In this document: piece by piece, positions 1 to 13,359 of the stretch | How the letters are laid out: the number at the start of each line of letters is the position of its first letter | How positions within the stretch are numbered: position 1 is the stretch's first letter | Origin: Bombus terrestris | Taxonomy: Eukaryota; Arthropoda; Insecta; Hymenoptera; Apidae | Length of the DNA stretch: 64,000 nucleotides | Direction: 5' to 3' | Assembly: GCF_910591885.1 (NCBI RefSeq) | Contig: NC_063273.1 | Coordinates: 5,766,001-5,830,000 of the forward strand | Position numbers and translations under genes: made by a program | The notes under the pieces: generated by a model | Seen by the model: only the letters and a program-made list of their open reading frames with translations | Told to the model about the DNA's origin: nothing | The model's database searches: none

Positions 1-587
1 GTTTAGCACCGGTCCTTACTTTCTTTCTTTAATCTTTTACCGTGTGAAACGGAAAATAGTCAAGACAAATCCACACACGTTTAATACTTTTACAATACGC
101 ATAACGTCGTATTGCTTCCTCCGCTCCAATGCATTGGCACTACGCGCGGAATCGTGTCGCTTTAATTTAATTTCGATTAATATCTTCAGCATAGAGTCGT
201 TTCTAGATACATCGACTTAAATTACCTCTTCTTTCCTCCTTTTGCTATATCCTTTGATCATTTTGTGTGTCGCGGCAACGTATTACATTTGACGATCTTA
301 CAACTAGTAAACGCGAATTATGTGAAAAAAATTAGTTTGGTTTATTTGTTCATACAAAAAAGTCTCATTGAATACTCATTTAACATCTTATCCCTTCTAC
401 CAGTATTGTTGCCACATTTACTTTTTCTTCGCGGTATTTCTCTTATGCAACATTAAAGCGTGGAAATCGAGCTTACTTAGCTAAGAAACAACGAATCGTT
501 TGAACGCGCGTCTCTTCCTCTCTCTTGTCTATTTAGAAAAGTATCTTTAAGGAGCAAAGTTCCTCGTCTTACGGCTTGTATATCGAT

Positions 588-620
588 ATAATAATAATAA
601 TAATAATGATAATAATAATA

Positions 621-651
<31 letters not shown>
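588..651. repeat. (AAT)n microsatellite with ATG interruptions
   Basis: About 64 bases of tandem AAT/TAA trinucleotides, interrupted several times by TGA/ATG variants. It is a simple repeat in non-coding flank. Confidence 0.9.
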
Positions 652-2327
652 TTGTTATTCGCCGCTTTTTTCCAACGATATTATATATACTTAAGTAAGA
701 TAATTACGCGTGACGTATTTACAAATTGAACTTATTGTACATTTTCACGATCGACGTCTCGTGAAAAATAGATGTTCTCTTCTTCTTCGCTTATAAAATC
801 CTTTCTTCTTCCTATCCTGACAGTTTGTCTTTCTTCCCTAACTTGCATGCGATGCAACTCTGGGCGTTTGCCGTTTCTCTTCTTTCTCGCGCATTACTTT
901 CTGTTGCCTAGATTTAGCCTCATCGTCGTTTCAATACGAATCGTGCAAGTCGTAAGACGCTCTCGTCTATAAGACACTATTATTATAATACCAGCCCTAC
1001 CATGTATCGATATACAGCGAACGTGATCATCGAATCAAGGAATATACAGTTCGTTCGGTTCGGAAGCACTGAACGCTCTATGCATCGAGAACGCGGCGAT
1101 CCATTTCGACCGCGATCGATAACGAGTAGACCCGAGAATACAAAAACGATTAACTTATCAATTATCATTTCCACGTATCGGCGTGTTGTACTATATGAAA
1201 ATACAATATAAGGCTGCGCTTATGCGTTTCATCCGCGAAATCGCAACTTAATCTCCTGTTTGCCGCTTCTTAAACCTTCATCGATTTCAATGTACCGAAT
1301 AACAGCGATAATGATATTAACAATATCGTTTAAATTATCGTGCACTTCTATTGTATTTCTTACTTTGTTCTTTTTACAGAGATCAAATTTCAAAAATATT
1401 CTTATTCCATTATATATTCTGTTTTTTTTTTTTACAGAGGATCGCAGCGTTTGATCGAAATAAGATATAACTGACATAGGGAAACGAAAAAAGAAGAGAT
1501 ACATTGGATCCGATGGAGGTTTAATGCAATAAACGATACACATCTGTTAATAAAACTGCGTGTTTTCACCGAAACTTCTCTGAATGATATTTGAGCTGCA
1601 TGAAAAATTCACCCCGGCACAACTTTCCGTTGTAAGATATCGGTATCGATTATACGTAATATTTGCTAAGGGCATATATCTGTTAGATACCGCTGTATGT
1701 ATACTATAAGAGCTTTTTTAGGTGTACGTTTCTTTAAGGCCATGGCATCTGTAAATCTTCCTTTGTATTACGTAAAAGTGAGAACTATTTTCAAAAAAGT
1801 TCGGGATTATTTTAGTTTCGCAAAATTGTCTGTCTCTGTCACTTATGTACTTACAATTCTAATGTATAGTCTTAATCATAACCGTTTCCTTCCGTGAACA
1901 AGCATAGCATTACGCAATCGTATACCTACGAACAATACACAGTTTAACAATTTCCTTCCCTCTTTTCATAGTCCGTGAACGAAATTGCACAAAAAGTTAA
2001 CGGATATAATTTATGTTGTACGTAATATAATATGTCATTCTTATATGATTCATTGGAAATTCTAAGGAAAAAGAAAAATAAAATACGAAAACGGTTGGGA
2101 TATTATTGGATCTGTTCGATTTCGTAAGTTTGAGGCTATTGAAAATTTGCATTCTCCTCGAAAGGTTTCATTTGCGCTTTTACATGATATTGCTGCAAGT
2201 ACAACAAAACAAAAAAAGCCAACAATAATTATCAGCATCGATCATAATAAGGATACGAAAAAAAATAAAATAAAAATTACAATTGGTAATAATATATTTT
2301 TTTATAATAGTATAATCAATGGTGTTT

Positions 2328-2376
2328 ATATATTTATATATATATATATATATATATAATTATATTTATATATATA
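2328..2376. repeat. (TA)n microsatellite
   Basis: Alternating TA tract interrupted by TTTA and AATT steps. Non-coding; it produces an apparent YIYIYI open frame that should not be taken as a gene. Confidence 0.85.
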
Positions 2377-5300
2377 ATGGGCAAATTAATATTTACAGAA
2401 TACGTTGTAGCATTAGCTTTTGCGGGTTCGTGTTCCACTCTGGTTCTCTTTTCTTTTCATTCTTTCTTCCCTTCTGCTTTGCACAGTTTCATTTATTTAT
2501 ATCTATATATCTCTACATATAGCTTTTCTCCCTGCCGCAAAAACGAAACCGAGAGAACTATGGCAACTAACGTAATTAATGGCAAGTTTTTTGCTATTCG
2601 AAAGATCAGAGTAAAACGTTTCGGTGGATAGTGTACACATGGAATGAAACGACGAGAAAAGAAATAGAGATAGTACGACATAATGCAAAATGAACAAAAG
2701 AGGCAAAATAAAAAAAACAAGGAAAACAAGAATTGATAAATAAAATGCGCATTAACGTAAAACGACTTAATAATAAAGAAAATAAACGAGTTAAAAACAC
2801 TTTACATTCACAATAATTCGACAAACAAACATATCGCATAATATACAATAATGAGCGAAACTAAAAAGTAATAAAATGAAACTATCGCAGATTCTCTTTT
2901 TATGAATATTCATAGGTAGAATTTTGTATGCGTTCCAATTTTTTTTAAAGCTCTAAATGCTTTACCGAATGCATATATGTGTACACATTCAACGTTAAAT
3001 TTCATTACTCTTTTTTCCTTTCCCCTCTTTTATCCCTTTTTTAATACCAAAGTTTTACAGTACTTCAATGATATTCTCAGACAACGGAATAAATAAATTC
3101 CTCTTTTGGATTTTTCTCTCTTTCTTTTTATATCCAGTGAAGACCGCCTGTTTTTATATTATGGAACAAAACATTTAAACATAACAGATTTCTATTGCTG
3201 ATCTCAAATCTTATATTCTAAACATCCAACAACAAGAAACAGAAGAAACATTTGAATCGTGCTGCAGCCGAGCAGTGAATCGTTCGATGATTCTTTTTCG
3301 CTCTTTTTGTATTTTCCCCCTTTGTTTTGGAAGTTTCATATTTGTACAAAGACATTGTGTAATATTCGTTTCTTTCCCTCTCTTTTTTTAATTTTTCTTT
3401 ATAGATATAATCTCTCGTGTAACTTTGGACGTGCCTGTGAGATTCCAAAAATAGCCGGTATGGAAGCCATAAAATCATTCCATAAGATTAGCATTTAGGA
3501 AAGTAAAATAGTTCGTTGCACATTCAAAAACGCGTTCCAAACGGCTGCTGCGCAAATCAATGTTCAGAATAAGAATATTATAAATCAACGTACTTTGAAA
3601 CTGTGAGAGGATAGAGAAATCACAGAAAAACGCTCGTTCCCCCTTGAATAATCAAACAATAATAATAATATCCATGAGAGTCAGTGTTATGAAACGCACA
3701 AAAAGGGCACATACATAAAGAGGTCGCCAGTTCTACTTTTATAATCCAATATTCATTTCTCGTAAATACATAAACACATATTTAACATTTCGTAAATAAT
3801 ACACGAGATAGTACTAAAAAACAATCGACAAATAAATTTTGATAAATATATTACAGCATAGAGAGCGTACAAGAAAATTTCGATTTCCGTTTGATGGTGT
3901 TCAAGTGTTATAGATTTTTTACTTTTTTTCTTTTGTATTCTTTGTCTTTGTTTTGTAAGGAAATTTTCTTTTTTCTGTAGTTCCTCTCCAAGTTTCAAAT
4001 ATCATTACAAAAAGAATTCATATCTTCCAAATAAATGTTTTTTTTAAACAAAACAACTGAGCGTAAAGACTATCACTCAAAAAGAAAAAAAGAAAAAAAA
4101 CCGTAAAAAGTTTGCGTTCTAATGTGCACATATGAAAAATGCCTTTGACATACGCCCTTAATATTTTCAGTGAACATATCATGTTAGATATTATATATAG
4201 TTATACTATGTATAGTATGACACTGAGGTGTATAATACTACAGACCTTAGGTCAGTAAGTTCAAAGGCAATTCTCATGTACCATTATGCATTTTCTACCA
4301 AATGATATACAAAAGTACTACGTAAGATTGACTTGTAAAATTTTGTTTCCGCAACAAAATTTTACCACAATGGTTTCGAATATTTTGCCTACTTATTTTA
4401 ATATAGTATCATTTGAATAAATGGATGTGGTTGCGTCTAAAATTATCGCTAATAGGCGCTTTTTGTTCATTTCCTTCATACAAGAGCCAATAGCTCTTGA
4501 AATACAATTATAATAATATGATTAGATTTTACAGCTAACATAATATTAAAAAAATTGGATTACTTTAAAAATTCGAGATTACTTTTTTTTTAAAACTGTT
4601 CCTTGGACAGTATATCGCTTTTCTTTACTTTTCTCCGTAAACTTTTCCTTTCCTTTTTTTTCACTGGTATACATCAATGCACATTACGTAAATTTCTTTT
4701 AAATTTACTTTTTAAATATAGTATCGTTTTATTATGCACTTTTCCCATCGGGCAATTTAGAGCCATCACTATTCACAATATGGATAGTAGAATTGAAGAA
4801 CTGTATATGTGTATTATGAGGTACACTTACATTGCAAAAAAGATTCTTAGAATTGTACAGGTCTTTCAGTTTCATTTTGATTATTCCAGTTGTGAATTTT
4901 ACATATCACATTTTTTAGACATCTGTTTCAGTATGTCATCATTGATCTTCACTCTGCTTGCACTAGCCTGCCGTGCTTCAAAATTTGTACCACAGATTTA
5001 TCAAAGCCGCACTTGCCCTATCATTTAATTATTGTAACTGCTTCTAATTGTTCTTCCAATTTTTATCTTCAAGCTAGCTGACTTCATTCAGCATGACCAA
5101 CAATTCCATCATTATGAATACACAATATGCACTTCTTCGTCCTTTCCTCTGTTTTAATGCACTAGTGTGTTAAGTTTCGTTCAATCGTGAATGAGAAATC
5201 TTGTAGTGGGCCTTCCTCACAACTTATACGAGCTCAAAGTGTTTTTGTTCAAGTAGCAAATCATTTGTTTAATGCTACTGTCTATTCGCGTTTATTAACG

Positions 5301-6140
5301 ATACGATTATACACAATTTACATCCGCGACACTGTGTTTTATCGTAAGCTTAGAGAATTATTCCTTTTTATCAATGCTGTTGCATTGCACGAACTTTTTC
5401 ATTGTTTAAACAGTTTTCTTTAAATATCGTCACGATTGTCACGTGTCTTTTTCCTAACGGCGTATACACATACGTTTTTTCTTAATTCCATCTTTTTACA
5501 CAAATCCACTGCACTTTCTTTGCTTTATATACGAAGTTAAGAATTAAAGAAACTTAATGGAAAGTCACATCAAAAGTTTGTAGCATATCTTCGGTTGATT
5601 AACGTTTAACCACAGTACTTTTTTTTTGTTACACGTTTAAATAAATTTCATGTTATCTAATTAATAGATTTGCTTACATAAGAAATTCATCGTCACTTAT
5701 TTTTCTTGATTATTTGACGTCTTTTTTCTTTTTCGTTGCGGAGTTCTTTATTACATAATCACAAGAAATATTATTTTTATCTTGTGAAATTGCTTTTAAC
5801 AAAGAGCAATGAAAAAAGTAAAAGAGAAGAAATCAGTTCCTAACAGTCTTCCTTCCTCCAAATAAAACTTGTGTTGCATCAGATAAAGTTGTTCCTCTAT
5901 ATCTGATCGAATATAAATATCAATTAACGTATATCTGTTTATATTAAGATATACATCGGAACGAAGAGTACTAATTCTGTAATAAAAAATATACTTTCCA
6001 TAATAAAGACGATGACAATAATGATAACAGTATGGTCCAACGAACTTTCACTTATATACTCACGAATATAATATTACAAAATAATGAAAATGGATGTAGT
6101 AATTTTAATCACCGCGATGATGGCGAAAATGAAGCGAATA

Positions 6141-6182
6141 ACGACAATGACAATGACAATAATAATAATAATGATGATAATG
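6141..6182. repeat. AAT/GACAAT/ATG simple repeat
   Basis: Runs of GACAAT followed by AAT and ATG triplets. They produce the Asn/Asp-rich open frame around 6032-6349, which I regard as repeat-derived. Confidence 0.75.
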
Positions 6183-6362
6183 AAATTATCATTAATTGGA
6201 ATACGTTAACAATAACGGTAGCTTTACAAAATAACAATCACAATGAGGGACGCGAAGGAACAAGTGTCATAATAAAGAACTCTGCAACAAACTACTCCTT
6301 GTTTGCAATGCATGGGACTTACAGACTCAGTGTTGATTGTTTTATTTAGTTTATGTTAGTTC

Positions 6363-9300
6363 CTAGTTGACCATAAGTGTATGTGATTCCATTGGTGCCG
6401 CACTATCGTATAACGTGTCTGTATCTTGTGTAGGTTCACCCTGAAGTTGACATTGATTACTCAATGTTCCAGCACCACAGTCACAGAAGAATCTGAAAAC
6501 ATAAGTCAATTACCAATCTGTTATATGCAAAAACTTTATGGTACTGCAACATATTTAACATTATAAATTTCTTTTGGTGGATATTAATATTATCAATGAT
6601 ACTTACCGGTCATGTCTAATGAATTCTACGTCGTGCCCAGCATGACAGGTTTTTATGCAGTTTACACAAATTGCATTACGATCTGTTGTATTGCATGTTT
6701 GGCAACGATAGAAATCATGCATAGGGAAAGAGGTATATGACGAAATTTTGTATAAACATTGGCCGTTTCCGACCGCTTTTTCAACTGCATCTTGATTATT
6801 AAATATTTTATTGCCTGCAAAAATAAAAATCAATGACCATCTATTCTTTTCATATGATTTAATACTATACATGTAAAGAGAAATATGTTAACCTCTAGTT
6901 GTTGGTTGTACTCCACTCGCTAAACATAGACCACCGAATCTGTTATTGAAAATTTGATTAAATTCCAACGTAGCAGTTGCATTGTTCGTTATTTCGACAC
7001 CGGCTGCCAATCCATCGAAAATTCGGTTTCTCCTTAAGACAGGATGGGATTGTGTGGAAATAAGCACTCCTGCTTGAGCGTTACGAAATATATCATTTTC
7101 TTCGAGGACACCTGCGTCACAAAATGAAATACATGATTATTTTAATTAGAGAAATTTACTAAAATTAAAAATAAATATAAAATTTACCTTTGCCACCATT
7201 AAATATACAAATTCCACCATCTCGCCCATCGAATATTTTGTTTCTTTTTAACGTAGGATTACTATCTGTTTTAATCCAAACTCCGGCCATTGCATTATCA
7301 AAAATTTCATTTTGTTCGAGTAAACCTAATCCGCTATTATACACAAGAACGCCACCATTTTGTCCACCCCATATTTTATTCCCGCGTATTACTGGATTAC
7401 TTCCAGTTCTAATTACAAGACAATTAATAAAGAGAAATAAGAAAACATAATATTTATTTCTTGATACAATATCTTACCTTATTTGTACTCCTGAATACAA
7501 ATGATTGAAAATATCATTGTCTTCTAGTTTTCCATGTCCATTATCATAAAAATAAACTCCAACTTGTTTTCCGCTATGAATACGATTTCTTCTTAATACC
7601 GGTGTCGATCCTGTAGTTATCCAAACACCTGCTAATGTATTTGCATATACTTCATTCTCTTCGATTAATCCTTGTCCCTTTTCATGCACGTATATACCAC
7701 CATGTTGACCATGATGTATTTTATTATGTCTAACAATAGGATCCGAATTCGTTCTGATTTGTATACCCGCTAGCGCGTTACCATATATATTATTGTGTTC
7801 GATCAAGCCTCTTCCTTCTCCAAATATATATACTCCCCCTTGATGACCATTATAAATTTCATTTCTACGAATAGTGGGATTCGAATTGGAGGTAATCCAA
7901 ACACCGGCGAAATTATTTGAGTGAATTTTGTTATCGATAAATTGCCCTAAACCATTCTCATGAACATAAATTCCACCTGTCTGACCATGGTGTATTTCAC
8001 AATGCACAACCGTAGGGTTAGCACCAGCTTTTACTTCAAAACCTGCTATTCGATTATTATGGATATCGTTAGCCTCGAAATACCCGAGACCATTATCAAA
8101 CGTAAAGATTCCGACATCCCTTCCGTGATGAATATGATTTCTTCGCATGATTGGATTTGCATAATTCTTCACCCAGATTCCTGCTAATGCATTTCTGGAA
8201 ATTTCATTGTCCTCGTAAGTTCCTTGTGCATAATCAGTGACATAGAGTCCAACATTTTCACAATCCGATATGTCACAATTTTTCACTACAGGATTCGCCC
8301 CTACCCCAGACACGCAAACAGCTGCTCCAACTAAAACATCGGAGGACCAATAGTAAATTTAAAAATAAATAAATCTAGAATTCAATAAAAAAATTATTTT
8401 ACAATCTAGACGTGTTACTTACCAACACTCGAACTCCTAATAATACAATGATCAACCGTGGGACTGCAATTTTCACCAACTTCTAAACAATAATGTTTAT
8501 GATGCGGCACTGTGCTAGTAACGTCTGGAGTAAACTTTAATGTGAGGTGACCGGCATAAGCTCGTTTTGCTCCTTCTACAAACATAACTGTAGATTCACT
8601 TTCTCGTTCTAATATAACAGATTCTGCCACATTTCCAGGTGCTGCTCCGATTAATGCAACGTCGCTGTCGATTACAAGAAATTCGCCTCTATATATTCCA
8701 GCATGTAAGAAAACTAGATGTTGGGGTGCTTCTTCTGTTACCTGGGAATTGTTTCCACAACAATTCCCTTGACCACTTGTAGTTGTGCTATTATTTGACG
8801 ATGGGCCACTATTGCTTCTATATTCATCTACATAATCTAATGCTCCCTGAACTGTATTAAAGTATGGCAAATTCCGACCTTTAAACTTCAAATCCTGAAA
8901 TCCTGGCCTAACATGTACTCCTCTATATAGTTGTCTAAAGCTTTCTTTCCATGGATTTGGATAGTCTGATTCATCCGGGGAAACAAATTCAAATTTACAA
9001 GGTGCAGGATTAAATAGTGGTAAATCATATTCATAGACTTGCTGGTAAAGAGACTTCCACAGTTCAGTGTCATTTGCAATTGTTTGAAAACGTTTGCAAA
9101 CCTGGGAAACTCTACATAGATCTTGTTCCATTAGATAATTAAATATAGTAAGCAGCACTTCATCCGGTAACTCATACTGAAGATAATGTGCTGCAGTATT
9201 TGTATTTGTACCTGTAAAATAATGAAAGATTTTAAAAGATTCTTTCATTAAAGTAACATCTAAGATGACATTTAATTATTAGAAAACATACCATCTGTGG

Positions 9301-10931
9301 ATAATGAACAAGTCCGCCTAGGTCGTTTTCTTGCTGGTAGAGAGGAAGAACCAAGAGTGGCTCCTATACTACTGCCACCTGAAGGAGGTAGGGCAGAACT
9401 GGTACCAGGAGCAGGATCTGGATGTGGTGGACTTTTACGTCTTAGATCATATGGAGATGAGTGAGAGTGTGACGGGGAAGGTGATGGTGCTGCAACACCA
9501 GAGACACTGGGTGACGATCCTCTTCCACCACTTCCACCCCCACCTCCACCTCCTCCTCCTCCCCCTCCACCACCAACTCCACCCCCAGGAGGTATCTGAT
9601 TTGATGCTGAACATGGCAAGTCGCATGGCTCGGCTGGAAACCAACAATGTTACAACTACTAATATTGTTATATTTAATATTTTAATACATATATTAAATA
9701 CCAAGTATTTATCAAATTTATAATTAATTTAAAATAAATGAAAGAATAACTGCATATTTTATATTACACAAATAATAATCACAGTCATATTAATTTGTTC
9801 TGCTTTATGGATGCATATTTATTTTGAGTCTTTTAATCATAATTGATTTAAACATGTTTTGACATGCATACACATTGACAAATTTATATTAAAATCATAA
9901 TCAATTATTAGAAACATAGAGTGACACTAATATATGAATTACTATTTAATTGACAAGATTGATTACAAAGCATAAATTTAAAGAATGATATGTAGGAGAT
10001 GAAGTCAGAAACAATTTATGAAAGACATTATTGTAAATCTTGGAACATATATCAAGTCTTTCCTATGTTCAATGTATACATGTAACTAATTTTATTTATT
10101 ATTTACTATATATAGTCCTTGCCTATTGGCACTATATATAACTAATTAATCAACCATATTTTAGGACAGAAGTATTATTATTATTATATTCAGAAAACAA
10201 TAGCAACATTTGCAATTATGTATTAGGAGTACACAATGTGGTTTGGGAAAGTAGAACATTATACTAATTTAACAGAAAATCTATGGTTAGTATAATATCA
10301 GATTGAAAGATGCCTGACCTTATGCCTTGATATTACAGAGAGATTATCGAAATCACAGAAGTATCGGTTGTAAGTTTTGTACAGCTGAACGTTTAATAAA
10401 TGAGAATTATAAAAAAAAGGGGAGTGGGGTGAGAGGAATAGACTTTGAGCCGACATTCCAGAGTAAAAATTGACGATCGTGAAGTACGCGATATCATGAT
10501 CGATGTTAGTAAAAAGAAGGGTGGTGATAAAACTGGCGAGCGTATGTTGATTTTGGATAAACGTCAATGAGGTATCGGTTCTACGTTTTTCGGCCATCCC
10601 GAGCCTGAGAAAATCGTGTGAGAAGACGTGTGGGCAGTGGGTTTGACGGAGTTGTCGTTCGTTCTAATGTCTAAAGTGGGAATAGAATTGATGAGAAGGA
10701 TTGAAGTTTGAATTCGTAGCTTGCAGAATCGTTTGGATGATTAACCAGGGAATATCGAAGTAGGTGAAGGCAAAGAAGTCTTTCGTTGAGACAGGTGAGC
10801 AGTGAACCGAGCTCCGGATGCAGAGTTCTCTTACCCGAGGTGGTTCTCGAAGGCAGAGGAATTCTGTTTGCACCTTTTCTTCGGGATCTTCGCACGTAAT
10901 TGCGCGATGATGTGAACGACGCACTTGGCAT
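6363..10931 (-). CDS. FBXO11: F-box only protein 11, SCF ubiquitin ligase substrate receptor
   Basis: Eight minus-strand exons: 10931-10874, 9633-9292, 9211-8423, 8330-7478, 7408-7188, 7111-6893, 6814-6607, 6492-6363 (stop TAG). Phases agree throughout, giving about 939 aa, close to vertebrate FBXO11. The N-terminus is low complexity, with a long Gly run and Pro/Ser stretches. The F-box begins near residue 148 (LPDEVLLTIFNYL) and would bind Skp1. Exons 3-6 hold repeated right-handed beta-helix (PbH1/CASH) units with NxI, GGIYV and GVWI patterns, the substrate-binding fold. The C-terminus has a Cys/His-rich UBR-type zinc finger (RCQTCNTTDRNAICVNC, then FFCDCGAG). The family acts in SCF complexes; known vertebrate substrates include BCL6 and CDT2. 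The short first exon is the least certain part. It was chosen because its ATG and its G|GTGCAA donor match the phase of exon 2, which has no in-frame Met. Confidence 0.95.
9634..10873 (-). other. FBXO11 intron 1
   Basis: Proposed first intron, between the short N-terminal exon (ending 10874) and the Gly-rich exon (starting 9633, after TTTCCAG). An open minus frame at 10298-10597 lies inside it. That frame has a fair start context but no domain and no phase-compatible donor I could defend, so it is not annotated. The rest is AT-rich with no recognisable element. Confidence 0.55.
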
Positions 10932-11168
10932 TTTTATCGTGCTTCCCGGAAAATTATGCGAGAAACGGTAAAACAACTAAACACTAAACAATGGCGACAC
11001 TTCCACCGAGCCCAGCGGCCATCTTCTCATTGACGGTAGGACTGCCGACTGGTGCCAGACCGCCAATCGGATGAATTTCTGTTCTCCCCTCTTTCCTCGT
11101 CGACCTCCCTCCTACCAAAGCAATCCTTCTCTCTTGCCTTCTGCCCCTTACCGATTCCCTCTTCTGCA
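10932..11168. promoter_or_regulatory. Shared bidirectional promoter of FBXO11 and RCE1
   Basis: The start codons of two divergent conserved genes are 237 bases apart. The interval is richer in GC and CpG than its surroundings and has no TATA box. It carries two oppositely oriented matches to the YY1/Pleiohomeotic-type core ATGGCG/GCCAT: AACAATGGCGAC near 10986-10997 and GCGGCCATCTT at 11015-11025. The layout is seen in the sequence; transcription-factor use is inference. Confidence 0.65.
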
Positions 11169-12904
11169 ATGGATCGCGACACAAGCAACCAACATCAGTA
11201 TGGAGTTATGGAGACCATGGGCCGAAATACCGATTTATCCTGCATAACCGCAATTCTATCATGTTTCGTTTTATCGGTGATGTATGTCGCGAGTCTCTAT
11301 GTATGGAATTCTCCGTACAGTAGGTATGTATGCCGATTAACAACCGGATAAACGTTAATCTTTAAATGTCCATTTTGTTGAACCGTGTATGCTCTCTCTA
11401 TCGGTCCTTTAGCAGTGAACCACAGGAAACCACGAACAAAGTGTAACTGTATTCACGTCGGCCGAGAACATGAATATGTCTACTCTTTGATTCTCTCATT
11501 CACGCAGTCGCTTTTCTGGACAAGAATCGAATCTACAGCGCCTCTATTGGCCAACTTTTTCTTTCGATTTCTTCTATAATTGGCGCGTCATTTCAAATCG
11601 ACTGTGTCAAATCACTATATCGATAACTATTTACTGCCAATAATATTGATTTTAAATGTTTAACTATATATTTTTCAAACATTGGAAATTTTATTATAGT
11701 TTCGTTTGACATTAAAATCCTAATTCTTTTCGGAGAATTTACTGTTAGTCGAAAGTTCTAATTAAAAAGTAATACTTTAAGAAAAAGCGCAAAATCAATA
11801 AAACACTAGTGAAACTTTTTTTATTGCAGGGAACATCCTACTGTAATAAAAAAAAGATTTTTTAGCGTTTTTATTATGTCCCTTATATCTCCTGCTTTAT
11901 TATATTTTGGAATCAATGAAAAAGTATTTCAAAAGGTAATTACATACAATGATATAATTAATTATATAGTAAAGTCCATATTGTAATTTACAACTTTTAG
12001 GCAACAATTTGGGAGTTATTGGGTCTACGATGGCCTGGTTTAATTCAAGCAATTGTGATACCATTATTATTAACAATGATACTATTTCTAGGGCCAATAT
12101 GTGTACAAGGTTTCAATGGACTTTGGAGACTATATACTGGTTAGTATCTTGGAATGATTATATAAGAGCCTAAATATTTAAATCAAATAACTCGATAATT
12201 ATGAAAGATTACTTTATAAATATATATTTAATGATTTTAGAGCCTATGTATTGGCTTGGGAGTGTACGAACAATAATATGGTGGAGAAATCTAGTAGTTG
12301 CTCCTTTAGCTGAAGAATGGACATTTAGAGCATGTATGTTACCATTGCTTTTGCAATGTTTTACACCAACTACTGCCATATTTGTATGTCCTTTATTTTT
12401 TGGTGTCGCTCATTTTCATCATGTAGTAGACAGGGTGAAAGCAGGCATGAATCTGAAACATGCCCTTTTTATATCTTGTAAGTACTTTTGTTTAATTTCA
12501 ATTTAACTCAAGTATAGTATTAAATTTGTCATAATATATTTTTGATGTAGGTTTCCAATTTGCGTTTACGACACTGTTTGGTGCATATGCTGCCTTTCTT
12601 TTTGCTAAAACAGGTGTAGTATTTTGACCAACTATTTTTTATTTAATTTTATATGTCTTTCTATTTAAATACAATTTATAACTTTATAGGACATTTAGCA
12701 GCGCCGTTTACGGCACATTCTTTTTGTAATCATATGGGATGTCCTGATCTTTCTGAAGTTGTTGCAGTTAAAGATCCTTTAAAAAGAGCTGGATTGTTTT
12801 CTTTGTTTGTAATTGGATTAGTAGCCTGGTGCTTTTTATTGACACCAATGACAAATCCAAGATTATTTTATAATAATTTATTTTGGCATAAAAATTTTAT
12901 ATGA
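11169..12904 (+). CDS. RCE1: CAAX prenyl protease 2 (Ras-converting enzyme 1)
   Basis: Six plus-strand exons: 11169-11323, 11830-11935, 12001-12139, 12241-12477, 12551-12613, 12690-12904 (stop TGA), in matching phases, giving 304 aa. It is an ER multi-pass endoprotease that removes the -AAX tripeptide from prenylated CAAX proteins such as Ras, before ICMT methylation. It belongs to the CPBP/ABI family. The three family motifs are intact: EEWTFR (158-163), FFGVAHFHH (186-194) and HSFCN (243-247). These supply the Glu, His, His and Asn residues reported as essential in yeast and human enzymes. Hydrophobic segments occur through the whole length. Size is close to human RCE1. The start is the first in-frame ATG after the promoter; a second in-frame Met lies 13 codons downstream. 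It is divergent from FBXO11 and convergent with the KCTD3-like gene. Confidence 0.95.
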
Positions 12905-13353
12905 GTGTGATTTATTTGCAACAATGTCACTAATGTTATGTAAATTTTTTATAAAAAAACTAGTCTAACTTGAACTGATATCGTTTTAAGAATTTATATT
13001 GCATGATATTTTTTAAGAAGTATTTGTTACTTAACAAAATGTATCTCATACAAGTTGACGAGACTGTTTTGCAAATTACATAATAGATATAATTACATAT
13101 AAGTGCAATTTTATCAAACACAGACGTACTTTTATAAGTTAGAAGCTAATCAAATTCGTGTAATACAAGATTCTTTAGTTCTAATTTTTGTGAACATGTT
13201 TTGTATAATGTAATTATTATGCAAAAAAGTTACCATAGGCAACTTAATCATGCAATATAGAACTAATATAAAATCACCGTAGTGCCTCAAATTTAATTCA
13301 ATTTACATAGTTATAATCATGAATGCCAATAGAACTTTAGACAAAGTTCTTAA

Positions 13354-13359
13354 AATAAA
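13354..13359 (+). promoter_or_regulatory. Candidate polyadenylation signal, RCE1
   Basis: AATAAA on the plus strand about 450 bases after the RCE1 stop, in a U-rich context. Other variants are nearby, so the site actually used is uncertain. Confidence 0.35.

Larger units (their letters stand above)
1..6362. other. Gene-poor AT-rich flank, probably including the FBXO11 3' UTR
   Basis: I see no convincing coding exon here. Short open frames exist on both strands, but they have no recognisable domain, no flanking splice signals in matching phase and low-complexity translations. The sequence lies immediately downstream of the FBXO11 stop (minus strand, 6363-6365), so part of it should be the FBXO11 3' UTR. 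Many TTTATT hexamers (AATAAA on the minus strand) are present, so I cannot choose the polyadenylation site. Several T-rich and A-rich runs and simple repeats occur and are listed separately. Confidence 0.5.

Noticed and set aside
4603..5028. 141-codon plus-strand frame left of FBXO11
   Set aside because: Starts at a non-ATG codon, is rich in Phe/Leu/Ser from T-rich DNA and has no domain.
6032..6349. Asn/Asp-rich plus-strand frame
   Set aside because: Generated by an AAT/GAT simple repeat; no other coding evidence and it abuts the FBXO11 stop region.
10298..10597. Minus-strand frame MAEKRRTDTS as the FBXO11 first exon
   Set aside because: No convincing donor in phase 1 was found, whereas the exon at 10874-10931 gives an exact phase match and a basic N-terminus like that of known FBXO11.
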